This document shows positions 38,112-47,295 of a stretch of DNA of 64,000 nt, piece after piece; the first letter of the stretch is position 1, and each line of letters opens with the position of its first letter. A program made the position numbers and the translations under genes. This stretch comes from Gordonia soli NBRC 108243 (lineage in GTDB: Bacteria > Actinomycetota > Actinomycetes > Mycobacteriales > Mycobacteriaceae). The notes under the pieces are model-generated. The model was not told the DNA's origin and did not search any database. It saw nothing but the letters and a program-made list of their open reading frames with translations. The DNA lies in contig NZ_BANX01000011.1 in the NCBI RefSeq assembly GCF_000334455.1, positions 186,001 through 250,000 on the forward strand, read 5' to 3'.

Positions 38112-39061
38112 CGCACGATGCTCCGGTGATATCGCCGCGAGGACTCGGGTGGGGACTGGTCGGGGTCACCGCCTTCTCGTTCACGGTCCCGCTGACCCGC
38201 GTCGCGGTCGCCGGTCTCGACCCCTTCGTCGTGGGCTGTGGACGCGCCGTCGTGGCCGCGTTGCTGGCGGTGATCGCGCTCGCGGTGGGACGTGCCCGCC
38301 TTCCGATCGCCCGAGAGTGGCCACGGCTGGCCCTCGTCGCCGCCGGGGTGGTCGTCGGATTCCCGGTGCTCACCTCGCTCGCCATGCGCGACACCGGGTC
38401 CCCGCACGCCGCGGTGGTCATCGGGCTGCTGCCCGCTGCCACCGCCGTAGGGGCGGTCCTCCTCGCCCGTGAGCGTCCCAGCTCACGCTTCTGGTGCGGC
38501 GCTGTCATCGGCGCGGTGGTCACGGTGGGTTTCGTCCTGCTGGTCGCAGGATCACCGAGCGGTGTGTCGGTGTCCGATCTCTACCTGCTCGGCGCGGTCG
38601 TGCTGGCCGCACTCGGCTACGCCCAGGGCGGGGTACTCGCACGCACGCTCGGCTCGTGGCAGACCATCAGCTGGGCCCTGGTGCTGGCATCGCCGGTGAT
38701 GGCGGCGGTCACCGGCATCCGGCTCGACGGCTCGCTCCCCCATGCCACCGGCGGTCAATGGGCGGCATTCGGCTACCTCTGCGCCGTCAGCATGTTCCTC
38801 GGATTCTTCGCCTGGTATCGCGGACTGGCCATCGGGCCGCTCTCCACGGTGGGCCAGGTCCAACTGGTCCAGCCGGTGCTCACCGTGGCCTGGTCGGTGC
38901 TGTTCTTCGGGGAGACGATCGGCGCTATGGTAATCATGGGCGGAGTCGCGGTCGTGGCCACCACCGCGTTCACGGTCCGCAGCCGTGTCGGCACCCGCGC
39001 TTCGCGACCGTCCCGACCACTGCCCGACGCACAGGTCGGCTCGCCTGCTCGACCTCGGTGA
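38087..39061 (+). CDS. EamA family (DMT superfamily) transporter
   Basis: This 324-residue protein has about ten membrane helices arranged as two EamA repeats (about residues 20-150 and 165-300). The second contains the GLAIGPLSTVGQVQLVQPV segment typical of the family. DMT transporters export amino acids or metabolites. The start overlaps the start of the divergent MocR regulator, which probably controls it. A bidirectional hairpin (39077-39112) follows. Confidence 0.88.
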   Translation: MSSNDSAIAHDAPVISPRGLGWGLVGVTAFSFTVPLTRVAVAGLDPFVVGCGRAVVAALLAVIALAVGRARLPIAREWPRLALVAAGVVVGFPVLTSLAMRDTGSPHAAVVIGLLPAATAVGAVLLARERPSSRFWCGAVIGAVVTVGFVLLVAGSPSGVSVSDLYLLGAVVLAALGYAQGGVLARTLGSWQTISWALVLASPVMAAVTGIRLDGSLPHATGGQWAAFGYLCAVSMFLGFFAWYRGLAIGPLSTVGQVQLVQPVLTVAWSVLFFGETIGAMVIMGGVAVVATTAFTVRSRVGTRASRPSRPLPDAQVGSPARPR

Positions 39062-39076
39062 CCCGACGCCGACACG

Positions 39077-39112
39077 ACGAACGGCCGGCGGCACGAGCCA
39101 CCGGCCGTTCGT
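39077..39112. terminator. Bidirectional hairpin between eamA and hadAB
   Basis: Arms ACGAACGGCCGG (39077-39088) and CCGGCCGTTCGT (39101-39112) pair perfectly, and GGC/GCC extend the stem inside to a 4-nt loop. It lies between convergent genes, so it can stop transcription from both sides. Confidence 0.7.
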
Positions 39113-39166
39113 GGTCGGAGTCGTCAGTCGAACTGCACCGTCAGTCCGACCGCACCGCCCGTCGAC

Positions 39167-40249
39167 TCAGTTGAACTGCACCTGGGCGAGGGCGCGACCG
39201 AAGATCTTGCGGTCACCCTGCTTGGCGATGATGGTGATGACGCCGCGCTTGGTCTCCGGGTCGAGGGACTTGACCTTGCCGGTGAAGACCACCTCGGCGT
39301 AGCCCTCGGCCGGCACGTACACCGGGCTGGTGAAGCGCACGTTGTACTCGAAGATCGCCGCCGGGTCACCGACGAACGAACTGATGAAGCTGGCACCGAG
39401 TCCCATCGTCTGCATGCCGTGGGCGACGCAGGTCTCCATGCCGATGACCTTCGCCACCTCGTCGGAGAAGTGGATCGGGTTGGGATCGCCTGCCACACCC
39501 GCGTAGTTCACCAGGTTGCCCCGGGTCAGCGTCTTGGTGATCGACGGCAACTCCTGACCGACGGTCAGCGAGTCGAACGCGATGGCCGAGTACGGCTTGG
39601 GCTCGACCTGAGGGTCCGGCTTGCTGTAGCGCTCGAACGGGCCGTGCACGTTCTGCGGGAGTTCCGGCTCCGCATCGACCTTCATCATCACGTGCTCGAG
39701 CTTGTCGAGCACCTCGGGATCGACCTCGACCGCGGCGCGGGCCACCAGACTCGTCCAGGTGGTCATCACCGGCTCGTCGTACTGGTTCCAGATGATGTTC
39801 TTGGTGACCATCACGTCGGCACCGGCCATCTGGCGGAACGAATCGAGCGAGACGTCGCAGATGAGGCGGTCGCCGACCTTGATCGGCTGGTGGAAGACCA
39901 GCCGCTGATCGGTCTGCATGATCTGCCACAGGTCGTAGCCGGTGACGACGTCCTCGAAGAGACGACGCTGGGCGATGATGCCGAGGACGGAGACGAAGGT
40001 CGGCGCGGCGATCAGGGTGTCGTGACCCAGCTCGGCGGCGCGCGCCTCGTTCCAGTGGACCGGATGGTCGTCCTGCACCGCGCGGGCGTGCTTGCGGACC
40101 TCTTCGCGGCCGACCTCGTAGTAGTCGTCGACGGTGTAGTTGAAGCCCACCATCTCCTGGGTGTGCGCCGCGATCTCTTCCGGCGTCAGCTTCGCGCCGC
40201 TCTTCAGCGCATCGAGGCGCTGCTGGGCTTCGGACTCGGTGACGGACAT
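39167..40249 (-). CDS. hadAB: Fused (3R)-hydroxyacyl-ACP dehydratase HadA-HadB
   Basis: This 360-residue protein joins the two subunits of the FAS-II dehydratase used in mycolic acid elongation. The N-terminal half (about 1-155) matches HadA, the substrate-binding subunit. The C-terminal half (about 215-360) matches HadB and carries the catalytic hotdog motif with Asp and His in AGDPNPIHFS. M. tuberculosis encodes these as separate proteins of about 158 and 142 residues followed by hadC; no hadC is found here. It lies downstream of rpmG on the same strand, as in mycobacteria. Confidence 0.9.
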   Translation of the reverse strand: MSVTESEAQQRLDALKSGAKLTPEEIAAHTQEMVGFNYTVDDYYEVGREEVRKHARAVQDDHPVHWNEARAAELGHDTLIAAPTFVSVLGIIAQRRLFEDVVTGYDLWQIMQTDQRLVFHQPIKVGDRLICDVSLDSFRQMAGADVMVTKNIIWNQYDEPVMTTWTSLVARAAVEVDPEVLDKLEHVMMKVDAEPELPQNVHGPFERYSKPDPQVEPKPYSAIAFDSLTVGQELPSITKTLTRGNLVNYAGVAGDPNPIHFSDEVAKVIGMETCVAHGMQTMGLGASFISSFVGDPAAIFEYNVRFTSPVYVPAEGYAEVVFTGKVKSLDPETKRGVITIIAKQGDRKIFGRALAQVQFN

Positions 40250-40363
40250 GCTCGGTTCCCGCTCCTTCGCTCGTCGCTGCGCGTGGTCACGGGAGTGGTG
40301 GGCTGCTCCACATCCTCCAGATCACCGATCCCGCGACGGGCGACCCGGGACCTCGTGCGCATA

Positions 40364-40384
40364 CACGGGGCCCGACGCCCCGTG
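40364..40384 (-). terminator. Hairpin after rpmG
   Basis: CACGGGGC (40364-40371) pairs with GCCCCGTG (40377-40384) across a 5-nt loop, about 10 nt after the rpmG stop. It may partly uncouple hadAB from the tRNA-rpmG transcript. Confidence 0.5.
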
Positions 40385-40392
40385 CGGGTCGG

Positions 40393-40560
40393 TCAGCGCG
40401 ATTCTTTGTGCGCCTGGTGCTTGCCGCAGTTCGGGCAGAACTTCTTGATCTCGAGACGATCGGGATCGTTGCGGCGGTTCTTCTTGGTGATGTAGTTCCG
40501 GTGCTTGCACACCTCGCACGCCAAGGTGATCTTGGGGCGGACATCAGTTGACGAGGCCAC
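40393..40560 (-). CDS. rpmG: 50S ribosomal protein L33
   Basis: This 55-residue L33 has two CxxC zinc knuckles (CEVC, residues 15-18, and CPNC, residues 38-41), so it is the zinc-containing form. The segment [11 protein letters not shown] is diagnostic. GTG at 40560 has AAGAAGG upstream. It lies between tRNA-Met and hadAB, as in mycobacteria. Confidence 0.95.
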   Translation of the reverse strand: MASSTDVRPKITLACEVCKHRNYITKKNRRNDPDRLEIKKFCPNCGKHQAHKESR

Positions 40561-40639
40561 GTCGTTGCCTTCTTTCGGTGGTACGGGGTCGGTGCCGCAG
40601 CGCGCTGGCTTTCGGGCCGATCCGGTCTCTTCGGATGTG

Positions 40640-40713
40640 TAGCGGTGGAGGGGCTCGATCCCTCGACCTCACGATTATGAGTCGTGCGCTCTAACCAGCT
40701 GAGCTACACCGCC
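40640..40713 (-). tRNA. metT: tRNA-Met (CAT)
   Basis: This 74-nt cloverleaf has acceptor arm GGCGGTG/CACCGCT, D-arm GCTC-GAGC, anticodon loop CTCATAA (anticodon CAU) and T-arm GAGGG-ATCGAGC-CCCTC. The paired first acceptor base argues for an elongator tRNA. No 3' CCA is encoded. Confidence 0.96.
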
Positions 40714-40739
40714 CTGCGGACTGTTACCGACGTCCAGCG

Positions 40740-40812
40740 AGCCCCCTGACGGAATCGAACCGTCGACCTTTTCCTTACCATGGAAACGCTCTACCGACTG
40801 AGCTAAGGGGGC
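40740..40812 (-). tRNA. thrT: tRNA-Thr (GGT)
   Basis: This 73-nt cloverleaf has acceptor arm GCCCCCT/AGGGGGC, anticodon stem TTTCC/GGAAA around loop ATGGTAA (anticodon GGU) and T-arm GACGG-TTCGATT-CCGTC. It lies 26 bp upstream of tRNA-Met on the same strand. Confidence 0.96.
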
Positions 40813-40940
40813 GTTCCCCGAGCATCCCTCACGGGCTGCTCGAGAGCCTTGTCGAGGTTACACACCGACGACACAGGGCGCCAAATCGCTGGTCAGAACT
40901 GCGATCAACAGACCTGTGGTCGTCGGCGTGGACCACGCCG

Positions 40941-41021
40941 TGGCAGGTATAGGATTCGAACCTATGTAGCTTGCGCGACGGATTTACAGTCCGCTCCCTT
41001 TGGCCGCTCGGGCAACCTGCC
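40941..41021 (-). tRNA. tyrT: tRNA-Tyr (GTA)
   Basis: This 81-nt class II tRNA has a long variable arm, acceptor GGCAGGT/ACCTGCC, anticodon loop CTGTAAA (anticodon GUA) and T-arm ATAGG-TTCGAAT-CCTAT. It is the first of the Tyr-Thr-Met tRNA run. The 128-bp gap to tRNA-Thr shows nothing. Confidence 0.96.
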
Positions 41022-41068
41022 GTGCCGCTCGCCCGGCCCTGGTCGGAGCCGCGAGAACAACGCCGCAA

Positions 41069-41099
41069 AGAATACAACGGACCACCGGCTCCGATGCAA
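41069..41099 (-). promoter_or_regulatory. Possible promoter of the Tyr-Thr-Met tRNA run
   Basis: On the minus strand TTGCAT (41094-41099) and TATTCT (41069-41074) are separated by 19 nt, about 48 nt before tRNA-Tyr. Confidence 0.35.
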
Positions 41100-41283
41100 A
41101 CCGGCTGCTCAGCAGGAGCCGAGAACGCCGCCGCCAGGCCCGGATCGCAACTGCGGAGCGATGTCCGACGGACGGGAGCGGCTTTCGGTGTCGCACCCAC
41201 CGACCGCGTTGCCACTGCGGCCCCCACTGCGGCCCTCCACTGCGCCGCCGGGCGCCGGAGGCCGATGGCCTAGGCTGGTCGAC

Positions 41284-41778
41284 ATGGCAGATTCATCCTT
41301 CGACGTGGTCAGCAAGGTCGATCGGCAGGAGGTCGACAACGCCCTCAACCAGGCCGCCAAGGAACTGTCCCAGCGGTACGACTTCCGCGGCACCAACACC
41401 GGCATCGAGTGGTCCGGCGACGAGACCATCGTGATCACCTCGGATGCCGAGGAGCGGGCCCTGGCCGGCCTCGAGGTGTTCAAGGAGAAGCTCATCCGCC
41501 GGGACATCTCACTGAAGGCGTTCGACGCAGGCGAGCCCGCAGCGTCGGGCAAGACCTTCAAGATCAACGGCAAGATCGTCGAGGGCATCGACTCCGATCA
41601 GGCCAAGAAGATCTCCAAGAAGATCCGTGACGAAGGCCCCAAGGGCATCAAGGCGCAGATCCAGGGCGACGAACTCCGCGTCACCAGCAAGTCGCGCGAC
41701 GACCTCCAGACGGTCATCCTGCTGCTGAAGAACGCCACCGATCTCGACATCGCGCTGCAGTTCGTCAACTACCGCTGA
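41284..41778 (+). CDS. yajQ: YajQ family nucleotide-binding protein
   Basis: This 164-residue protein of the UPF0234 family has two ferredoxin-like halves. The N-terminus [13 protein letters not shown] and the repeated [14 protein letters not shown] segment are typical. Some members bind cyclic di-GMP or tRNA; the role here is not known. TAGGCT (41271-41276) ends 7 nt before the ATG at 41284, indicating a leaderless mRNA and fixing the start. The same gene lies close to the tRNA run in M. tuberculosis. Confidence 0.93.
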   Translation: MADSSFDVVSKVDRQEVDNALNQAAKELSQRYDFRGTNTGIEWSGDETIVITSDAEERALAGLEVFKEKLIRRDISLKAFDAGEPAASGKTFKINGKIVEGIDSDQAKKISKKIRDEGPKGIKAQIQGDELRVTSKSRDDLQTVILLLKNATDLDIALQFVNYR

Positions 41779-41843
41779 GCGGACTGGTTGCGCCGGGGCC
41801 GCTCTCGCTCATGCGTCCGCGGGAAGGTCCTTTCCCCGGCCGG

Positions 41844-42701
41844 CTAGTGCCCGCGGCGGGCCATCTCCTGCAGACGTGCGATGCGGTCCGCGGTCGGCGG
41901 GTGGGTCGAGAACATCTTGCCGATGCGCTCACCGGCCCGGAACGGGCTCTCGATCATCAGATGCGACTGGGCCGCGATGTCGGGCTGCGGGGGCAGCGGG
42001 GCGGCCGCCACACCACCGGAGATCTTTGCGAGCGCCGAGGCCAGGGCGAGCGGATCACCGGTCAGCTCGGCACCCGACTGATCGGCCTGGTACTCCCGTG
42101 AGCGCGACACCGCCATCTTGACCAGCGTCGCCGCGATCGGCCCCAGGAGTGCGATCAGGATGAGCGCGAACGGATTCGGCGAGTTCTCCCGACTTCCGAA
42201 GGCGCCGAAGAACATCGCGAAGTTCGCCAAGCCGGAGATGATCGCGGCCATCGCGCCGGCGATCGAGCTGATCAGGATGTCGCGGTTGTACACATGCGAC
42301 AGCTCGTGCCCGAGAACGGCGCGCAACTCACGTTCGTCCAGCAGCTGCAGGATTCCTGCGGTGCAGCAGACCGCGGCGTTCTTGGGATTGCGACCGGTCG
42401 CGAACGCGTTGGGCGACTCGGTAGGGCTGATGTACAGCGCGGGCATCGGCTGCCGCGCGGTGGTCGCCAGCTCGCGCACGATGCGGTACAGCACCGGGGC
42501 CTCGACCTCGGTCACCGGCTGCGCGTGCATCGCCCGCAGCGACATCTTGGCGGAGTTGAAATAGACGTAGGCGTTCACGGCGATCGCCACCAGCACCGAC
42601 CCCGCCAGGATCACCGGGCTGCGGAACGCCGCACCGATGCCGACGATGATCGCCGACATCAAACCCAGCAGAGCAGCGGTCTTGAGACCGTTCACGTGCA
42701 C
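41844..42701 (-). CDS. htpX: Membrane zinc protease HtpX
   Basis: This M48 family membrane endopeptidase degrades damaged membrane proteins. The 285 residues have two N-terminal helices (about 8-28 and 32-48), the zinc site HELSH (His132, Glu133, His136) with third ligand Glu203 in SREYQAD, and two further hydrophobic segments. GTG at 42701 is taken as the start; a second GTG two codons later is also possible. It is divergent from yajQ-side genes and lies next to the prenyl synthase, as in mycobacteria. Confidence 0.93.
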   Translation of the reverse strand: MHVNGLKTAALLGLMSAIIVGIGAAFRSPVILAGSVLVAIAVNAYVYFNSAKMSLRAMHAQPVTEVEAPVLYRIVRELATTARQPMPALYISPTESPNAFATGRNPKNAAVCCTAGILQLLDERELRAVLGHELSHVYNRDILISSIAGAMAAIISGLANFAMFFGAFGSRENSPNPFALILIALLGPIAATLVKMAVSRSREYQADQSGAELTGDPLALASALAKISGGVAAAPLPPQPDIAAQSHLMIESPFRAGERIGKMFSTHPPTADRIARLQEMARRGH

Positions 42702-42861
42702 CAATCCTCGTGTCCGTCGTGCATTGTCCGATGTGGTCGGGTCGGCGGCGACGCACGACCTCCACATGATGCAAACGACGGCACCGGCAAAAGAGTTTCC
42801 GAAGCGGACCGCAGTTCGACGCTCGCGACCCCGGCGACCGCCGCCACCATGGCGACGGCGG

Positions 42862-43881
42862 CTACCCGGTGCGGTCGATCGTGTAGTCGACGAGCGACGA
42901 GAGCGCGGTGTGCGCCGGCCCCTCGGGCAGTTGCGCCAACTCGGCCGCAGCCGCATCGGCGTACCCCCGCAGACGATCGTGCGCGGCCGTCATCCCGGCC
43001 GACCCGTTGAGCACCTCGATGGCCTCGGCGACCACGGCGTCGTCGGTGACCGGGATGGCGAGCCCGGTGTCGGGGTCGATGAGCAGGGTTCGCAGCCGGT
43101 CGGCGGTCTCGTCGCCCGCGGCGAGCGCGTACAGCACCGGCAGCGTGTGCACACCCTCCCGGAGGTCGGTGCCCGGTGTCTTGCCGGAATCGCCGGTGGC
43201 CGAAGAGATGTCGATGATGTCGTCGGACACCTGGAAGGCCGTGCCGATGATGTCACCGAGTCGGGAGAGTCGCTCGACGTCGTCGGCCTCGGCGCCCGAT
43301 GCCATCGCGCCGAAGCGTCCGGCAGCGGCGATCAGCGAGCCGGTCTTCTCCCACACCACCTTGAGGTAGTGGTCCACCGGATCGGTTCCCGGTGCGGCGC
43401 CGACGGTCTCCCGCATCTGGCCGGTTACCAGCTCGGCGAAGGTCTCGGCGATGATCCGCACGGCCTCGGGGCCCAGTGTCGACACGAGTCGTGAGGCGCG
43501 GGCGAACAGGAAGTCACCGGACAGGATGGCGACGCTGTTGCTCCAGCGGGCGTTGGCGCTCGACGCCCCCCGACGCAGCGGAGCCTCGTCCATCACGTCG
43601 TCGTGGTACAGCGTCGCGAGGTGGATCATCTCCACGACCGTGGCCGAGGTGATGACATCGGAATCGTTCGGGCGGGGGCCGAACTGCGCTGCCAGGATCG
43701 CGAACATCGGGCGAAAGCGCTTGCCGCCGGCCTTGGCCAGGTGGGTGGCCGCCTCGGTCATGATGTCGTCGCCCGAGGAGAGCTCGGCCAACAACAGGTC
43801 CTCGACCGCGGCCAACTGCGTGCGCACCTCATCGGCGAACTCGTCGGAGGCCAGGTCCAGCCCGGCGAATGTCGACTTCAC
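42862..43881 (-). CDS. grcC1: Long-chain polyprenyl diphosphate synthase (menaquinone side chain)
   Basis: This trans-prenyltransferase has 339 residues. The first Asp-rich motif is DDVMD (residues 94-98) and the second DDIID follows in the VSDDIIDIS segment; both bind Mg and the allylic diphosphate. Its position beside menJ and htpX matches GrcC1 of M. tuberculosis, so it likely makes the menaquinone tail. The bulky residues that set chain length cannot be judged by eye. The GTG start at 43881 lacks a clear ribosome site. Confidence 0.88.
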   Translation of the reverse strand: MKSTFAGLDLASDEFADEVRTQLAAVEDLLLAELSSGDDIMTEAATHLAKAGGKRFRPMFAILAAQFGPRPNDSDVITSATVVEMIHLATLYHDDVMDEAPLRRGASSANARWSNSVAILSGDFLFARASRLVSTLGPEAVRIIAETFAELVTGQMRETVGAAPGTDPVDHYLKVVWEKTGSLIAAAGRFGAMASGAEADDVERLSRLGDIIGTAFQVSDDIIDISSATGDSGKTPGTDLREGVHTLPVLYALAAGDETADRLRTLLIDPDTGLAIPVTDDAVVAEAIEVLNGSAGMTAAHDRLRGYADAAAAELAQLPEGPAHTALSSLVDYTIDRTG

Positions 43882-43988
43882 GCGCTCTGCCGCCCCATCT
43901 CGTCCTACCTCGGCCGCGGCGACCTCTCGACGATCGCCGCCTCTGCCTGCTGAGCGTAACCGTAGGCACCGCCCGACATACTGGTCGG

Positions 43989-45479
43989 GTGAGCGGCGTC
44001 TCCCCAGTCCCCGATCCGGCCCGCGGGCCCGACGACGATGGCACCCCGGACCATGGCACTTCCGACCGTGACACCTCGGCTGATGTCACCCAGACCGAGG
44101 GCACCAACTTTGATGACATCCGGGCCGATGAGACCGGGGCCGATGACGCCTCGGGCACCGGGCGCTCGGTTCAGGGCACCGCCAGGACTGCAGCTGGTCC
44201 CGTCGCATCCGACTCGGCCGGTGCGAACTCGCCCGTCCCGCTCCGGGCCGACGTACTCGTCGTGGGCGCCGGCCCGGGCGGTGCTGCCGCCGCCGCCCAT
44301 GCGGTGGCGGCCGGACGCGACGTCGTCCTCCTGGACGCGGCTACCTTTCCACGCGACAAGACCTGCGGCGACGGCCTGACACCGCGCGCGGTCGCCGAGT
44401 TGAGCACCCTCGGTATGGCCGACCACCTAGCCGACCGTCCGCGCATCGACGGTCTGGCACTCCATGGTTGGGGCGCCCGTCAGGAGATCCGGTGGCCCTC
44501 GTCGGGCCGGTTCCCCGACCACGGCAGCGCAGTCGCCCGGACGGAATTCGACGACGCGGTGCGCGACTTCGCGGTTCGACGCGGTGCGCATATGGTGCAG
44601 GGCGCGAAGGCGGTCGATGTCGAGATGTCGGGCGATCGGATCGCGTCGGTGATCGTCGAGCACGACGGTCGCAGGCATCCGATCGCGGTGGATCAGGTGA
44701 TCGTCGCGGATGGCGTGCGCTCACCGCTCGGCAAGCGACTCGGGCGCGAATGGCATCGCGACACCGCGTACGGCGTGGCGGCGCGCGCCTACGTCCGCTC
44801 CGGCCGCGCCGACGACCACTGGATGGGCTCGCATCTCGAACTCCGGGGTCCCGACGGCGACCTCCTGCCCGGTTACGGTTGGGTGTTCCCGCTGGGCGCG
44901 GCGGGCGGCCACCAGCTCAACGTCGGCGTCGGTGCGCTCGCCACCTCCCGCCGACCCGCCCAGATGGCATTGCGGCCGATACTCGAGCACTACACCGAAT
45001 CGGTGCGTGCGGAGTGGGCGATCGACGGTCCGCCGACGTCGATCACATCGGCCCTGTTGCCGATGGGCGGTGCCGTCACCGGTGTCGCGGGGCGCAACTG
45101 GATGCTGATCGGCGACGCCGCCGCATGTGTGAACCCGCTGAACGGCGAAGGCATCGACTACGCGCTGGAGACCGGCCGGCTGGCCGCGGAGCTGCTGGGC
45201 GAGCGACACGGCGACCACACCCACATCTGGCGCGACCTGCTCGTCGACCACTACGGCCTGGCGTTTTCCGCCGCCCGACGACTGGCAGGGGTCTTGACCG
45301 TCCCGTCCGCGGTCCCCCTGCTCGGCCGACCGGGCATCCGCTCGGGCCGGCTGATGTCGCTGGTGGTGCGCGTGATGGGCAACCTCGTCACCCCCGAGGA
45401 CTCCGACCTCGTCGCGCGAGCATGGCGCACAGCCGGGCGGGTCTCCACCCAGGTCGACCATCGCCCACCGTTCCGCTGA
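43989..45479 (+). CDS. menJ: Menaquinone side-chain reductase (geranylgeranyl reductase family) with long N-terminus
   Basis: This FAD-dependent reductase, 496 residues, is related to M. tuberculosis MenJ, which saturates one isoprene unit of menaquinone. The FAD site VVGAGPGGAAAA, the CGDGLTPRAV motif and GDAAACVNPLNGEGI are all visible. The first about 85 residues are disordered Asp/Thr/Gly sequence absent from MenJ (about 408 residues). The start is uncertain: GTG 43989 is used, but the true start may be further in. It is divergent from grcC1. Confidence 0.85.
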   Translation: MSGVSPVPDPARGPDDDGTPDHGTSDRDTSADVTQTEGTNFDDIRADETGADDASGTGRSVQGTARTAAGPVASDSAGANSPVPLRADVLVVGAGPGGAAAAAHAVAAGRDVVLLDAATFPRDKTCGDGLTPRAVAELSTLGMADHLADRPRIDGLALHGWGARQEIRWPSSGRFPDHGSAVARTEFDDAVRDFAVRRGAHMVQGAKAVDVEMSGDRIASVIVEHDGRRHPIAVDQVIVADGVRSPLGKRLGREWHRDTAYGVAARAYVRSGRADDHWMGSHLELRGPDGDLLPGYGWVFPLGAAGGHQLNVGVGALATSRRPAQMALRPILEHYTESVRAEWAIDGPPTSITSALLPMGGAVTGVAGRNWMLIGDAAACVNPLNGEGIDYALETGRLAAELLGERHGDHTHIWRDLLVDHYGLAFSAARRLAGVLTVPSAVPLLGRPGIRSGRLMSLVVRVMGNLVTPEDSDLVARAWRTAGRVSTQVDHRPPFR

Positions 45480-45543
45480 CGCATATTTGATAAAATCTGC
45501 CCGACGGGGTGGCGTGGACCACACCCGGGATCGGGAGGAGACC

Positions 45544-46536
45544 ATGTCCGTCGTCACCACCGCCGCGGATCGAGCACGCCGCGCGCTCTCCGGCCGCATC
45601 GCAGAGCGGCACCGTCTCGGCAGTGAGATCGCCGATCTCGACCCTGCCGAGTCGCAGCAGATCGCCCAACTCCTCGGGACCCGCGAGTTTCCCTGGGGGA
45701 TCACGCAGGCGCTGAGTTTTGCACTGTTCCGCACTTACGCGGTGCCGTCGATCGGCGACCTGCTGTATCGCACCGGCCAATTCACCGAGCAGACCCAGAA
45801 GCGCTACGACGACACCGTGCTGCTGCTCGACGCGCCGGTCGAGCACGGCTTCGAGAGTCCGCTCGGGCGGGCCGGCGTCCGGCGTATCAACCAGATGCAC
45901 GCGATGTACGACATCTCCAACGACGACATGCTCTACGTGCTCGCGACCTTCGTGGTGTGCCCGGTCCGATGGGTGAACAGCTACGAGTGGCGCCGGCTGA
46001 CCGACCACGAGGTCCGAGGGCTGACCGACTACTACCGCCGGCTGGGTAAGCACATGGCCATCAAGGGGATTCCGGAGACCTACGCGGAGTTCGAGCGGCT
46101 CATGGACGACTACGAGGACCAGCACTTCGCGTTCAGCGAGGACTCGCGCGCCGTCGCCGACGCAACCCTCGACCTGCTCGGCACCTTCATGCCGTACCGT
46201 CTGCTCCCCCGTGCCGTGGTTCGACGCATGTCGTTCGCGCTCATGGACGATCGCCTGCTCTGGGCATTCCACTACCCTCGCCCGACAGCCGTCGAGCGAG
46301 TGCTGGTCCGCGGCGGTCTACGCCTCCGCGGACTGGCCATCCGACTCTTCGCCCCTCCGCGCACCGAGCCCCTGTTCGGTCGGCAGACCCCACAGGTCCG
46401 CTGCTACCCGAACGGTTACGAGATCTCCGAGCTCGGGACCTTCGCCCCGGGATGTCCGGTGCTGCACAACGGAACCCGTCGGACATCCACACCCGGCGTC
46501 GACCCCACCTGGACGGAGGTCCGCGCCGCGCGCTGA
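45544..46536 (+). CDS. Oxygenase MpaB family (DUF2236) protein
   Basis: This 330-residue helical protein belongs to the DUF2236/MpaB-like family, some members of which are haem-b oxygenases that cleave isoprenoid chains. Conserved-looking segments include RINQMHAMYDISNDDMLYVLA and RRLTDHEVRGLTDYY. The proposed activity is uncertain, but the family's isoprenoid substrates and the neighbouring prenyl genes agree. ATG 45544 has GGGAGGAG just upstream, and an AT-rich TAAAAT (45491-45496) is a likely -10. It converges with the next gene. Confidence 0.75.
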   Translation: MSVVTTAADRARRALSGRIAERHRLGSEIADLDPAESQQIAQLLGTREFPWGITQALSFALFRTYAVPSIGDLLYRTGQFTEQTQKRYDDTVLLLDAPVEHGFESPLGRAGVRRINQMHAMYDISNDDMLYVLATFVVCPVRWVNSYEWRRLTDHEVRGLTDYYRRLGKHMAIKGIPETYAEFERLMDDYEDQHFAFSEDSRAVADATLDLLGTFMPYRLLPRAVVRRMSFALMDDRLLWAFHYPRPTAVERVLVRGGLRLRGLAIRLFAPPRTEPLFGRQTPQVRCYPNGYEISELGTFAPGCPVLHNGTRRTSTPGVDPTWTEVRAAR

Positions 46537-46573
46537 GACACAGACCACCGGGTCATCCACGGCGTCGCGGCGG

Positions 46574-47221
46574 TCAGGACGCCGATCGCGTCGGCCGCGT
46601 GTCGGCTGTTGCCGCGGTCGAGACCGCCCACATCATCAACCCGAGTCCTAGGACGACGCCGTGGGCGATTCGGACGGGGCCCGGCGCGAAGAACTGCGGG
46701 AGGAAGAGCACCAACATCGCAGAGGTGATCCCGACGCCCCATCGCTCCAGGCGAGCTCCGGTCCGGTGGTCGAGAACGAGCCGTACCGCCGCCCACCCCA
46801 GGAGGATCCAGCCGACGGCGAACACGACGAGGGGCGTCGGCGCGAACCGGAAGTCGTCGGCGATGTCCACCGCCGACGGGGTGCCGCCGGCCTCCACCCA
46901 CTTTCCCATCGCATTCAACCCGAAGGCCTCTGCGCCGTAGTACGGCAGCAACGCACTCGCCGACAGCCAGGCCAATAGCTCGGTGGTCCGTCTGCCCGCA
47001 CCACCGCCGCCGTCTCGGGGCGTCCAGGCATCGCCGCGGAGCACCAGCGCGATGGTGACGAACCCGACCATCGCGGCCAGGTGCGCGACCACCCAGGTCA
47101 CGGAGGCGAAGTGCTCCGCCCCGGCGAGACCGGTCTCCGGACCGAAGCCGCGGAGCAGCGGGTAGAGGACGAAGCCCGCCGCGGCGAGGACCAACAGCGC
47201 GGATCGGATCGGAGAGCGCAT
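46574..47221 (-). CDS. Small polytopic membrane protein, function unknown
   Basis: This 215-residue protein has about five to six membrane helices and no recognised family motif. ATG 47221 is preferred over GTG 47230. Its promoter is overlapped by a perfect 16-bp inverted repeat, so it is probably held off by a repressor encoded elsewhere. Many TetR-controlled exporters or stress proteins show this arrangement, but no function is claimed. Confidence 0.7.
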   Translation of the reverse strand: MRSPIRSALLVLAAAGFVLYPLLRGFGPETGLAGAEHFASVTWVVAHLAAMVGFVTIALVLRGDAWTPRDGGGGAGRRTTELLAWLSASALLPYYGAEAFGLNAMGKWVEAGGTPSAVDIADDFRFAPTPLVVFAVGWILLGWAAVRLVLDHRTGARLERWGVGITSAMLVLFLPQFFAPGPVRIAHGVVLGLGLMMWAVSTAATADTRPTRSAS

Positions 47222-47239
47222 GACGACCACCGTTTCATC

Positions 47240-47287
47240 AGTGAGCAGTGCTCTCTAATTATGAGAGCACTGCTCACTTTCCGTCAA
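47240..47287 (-). promoter_or_regulatory. Promoter overlapped by twin operators
   Basis: TTGACG (47282-47287) and CATAAT (47258-47263) on the minus strand, 18 nt apart, form a good sigma-A promoter. Perfect 16-bp arms (47240-47255 and 47263-47278) flank the -10. Each arm contains GAGCAGTGCTC or GAGCACTGCTC, an 11-bp dyad symmetric except at its centre. Two repressor dimers could bind and block the promoter. Confidence 0.75.
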
Positions 47288-47295
47288 GGGCTGCC

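Noticed and set aside
43989..44240. Separate small gene in the N-terminal extension of menJ
   Set aside because: The frame is continuous with the FAD domain and no separate start or stop separates them. A later start for menJ is possible but not a separate gene.
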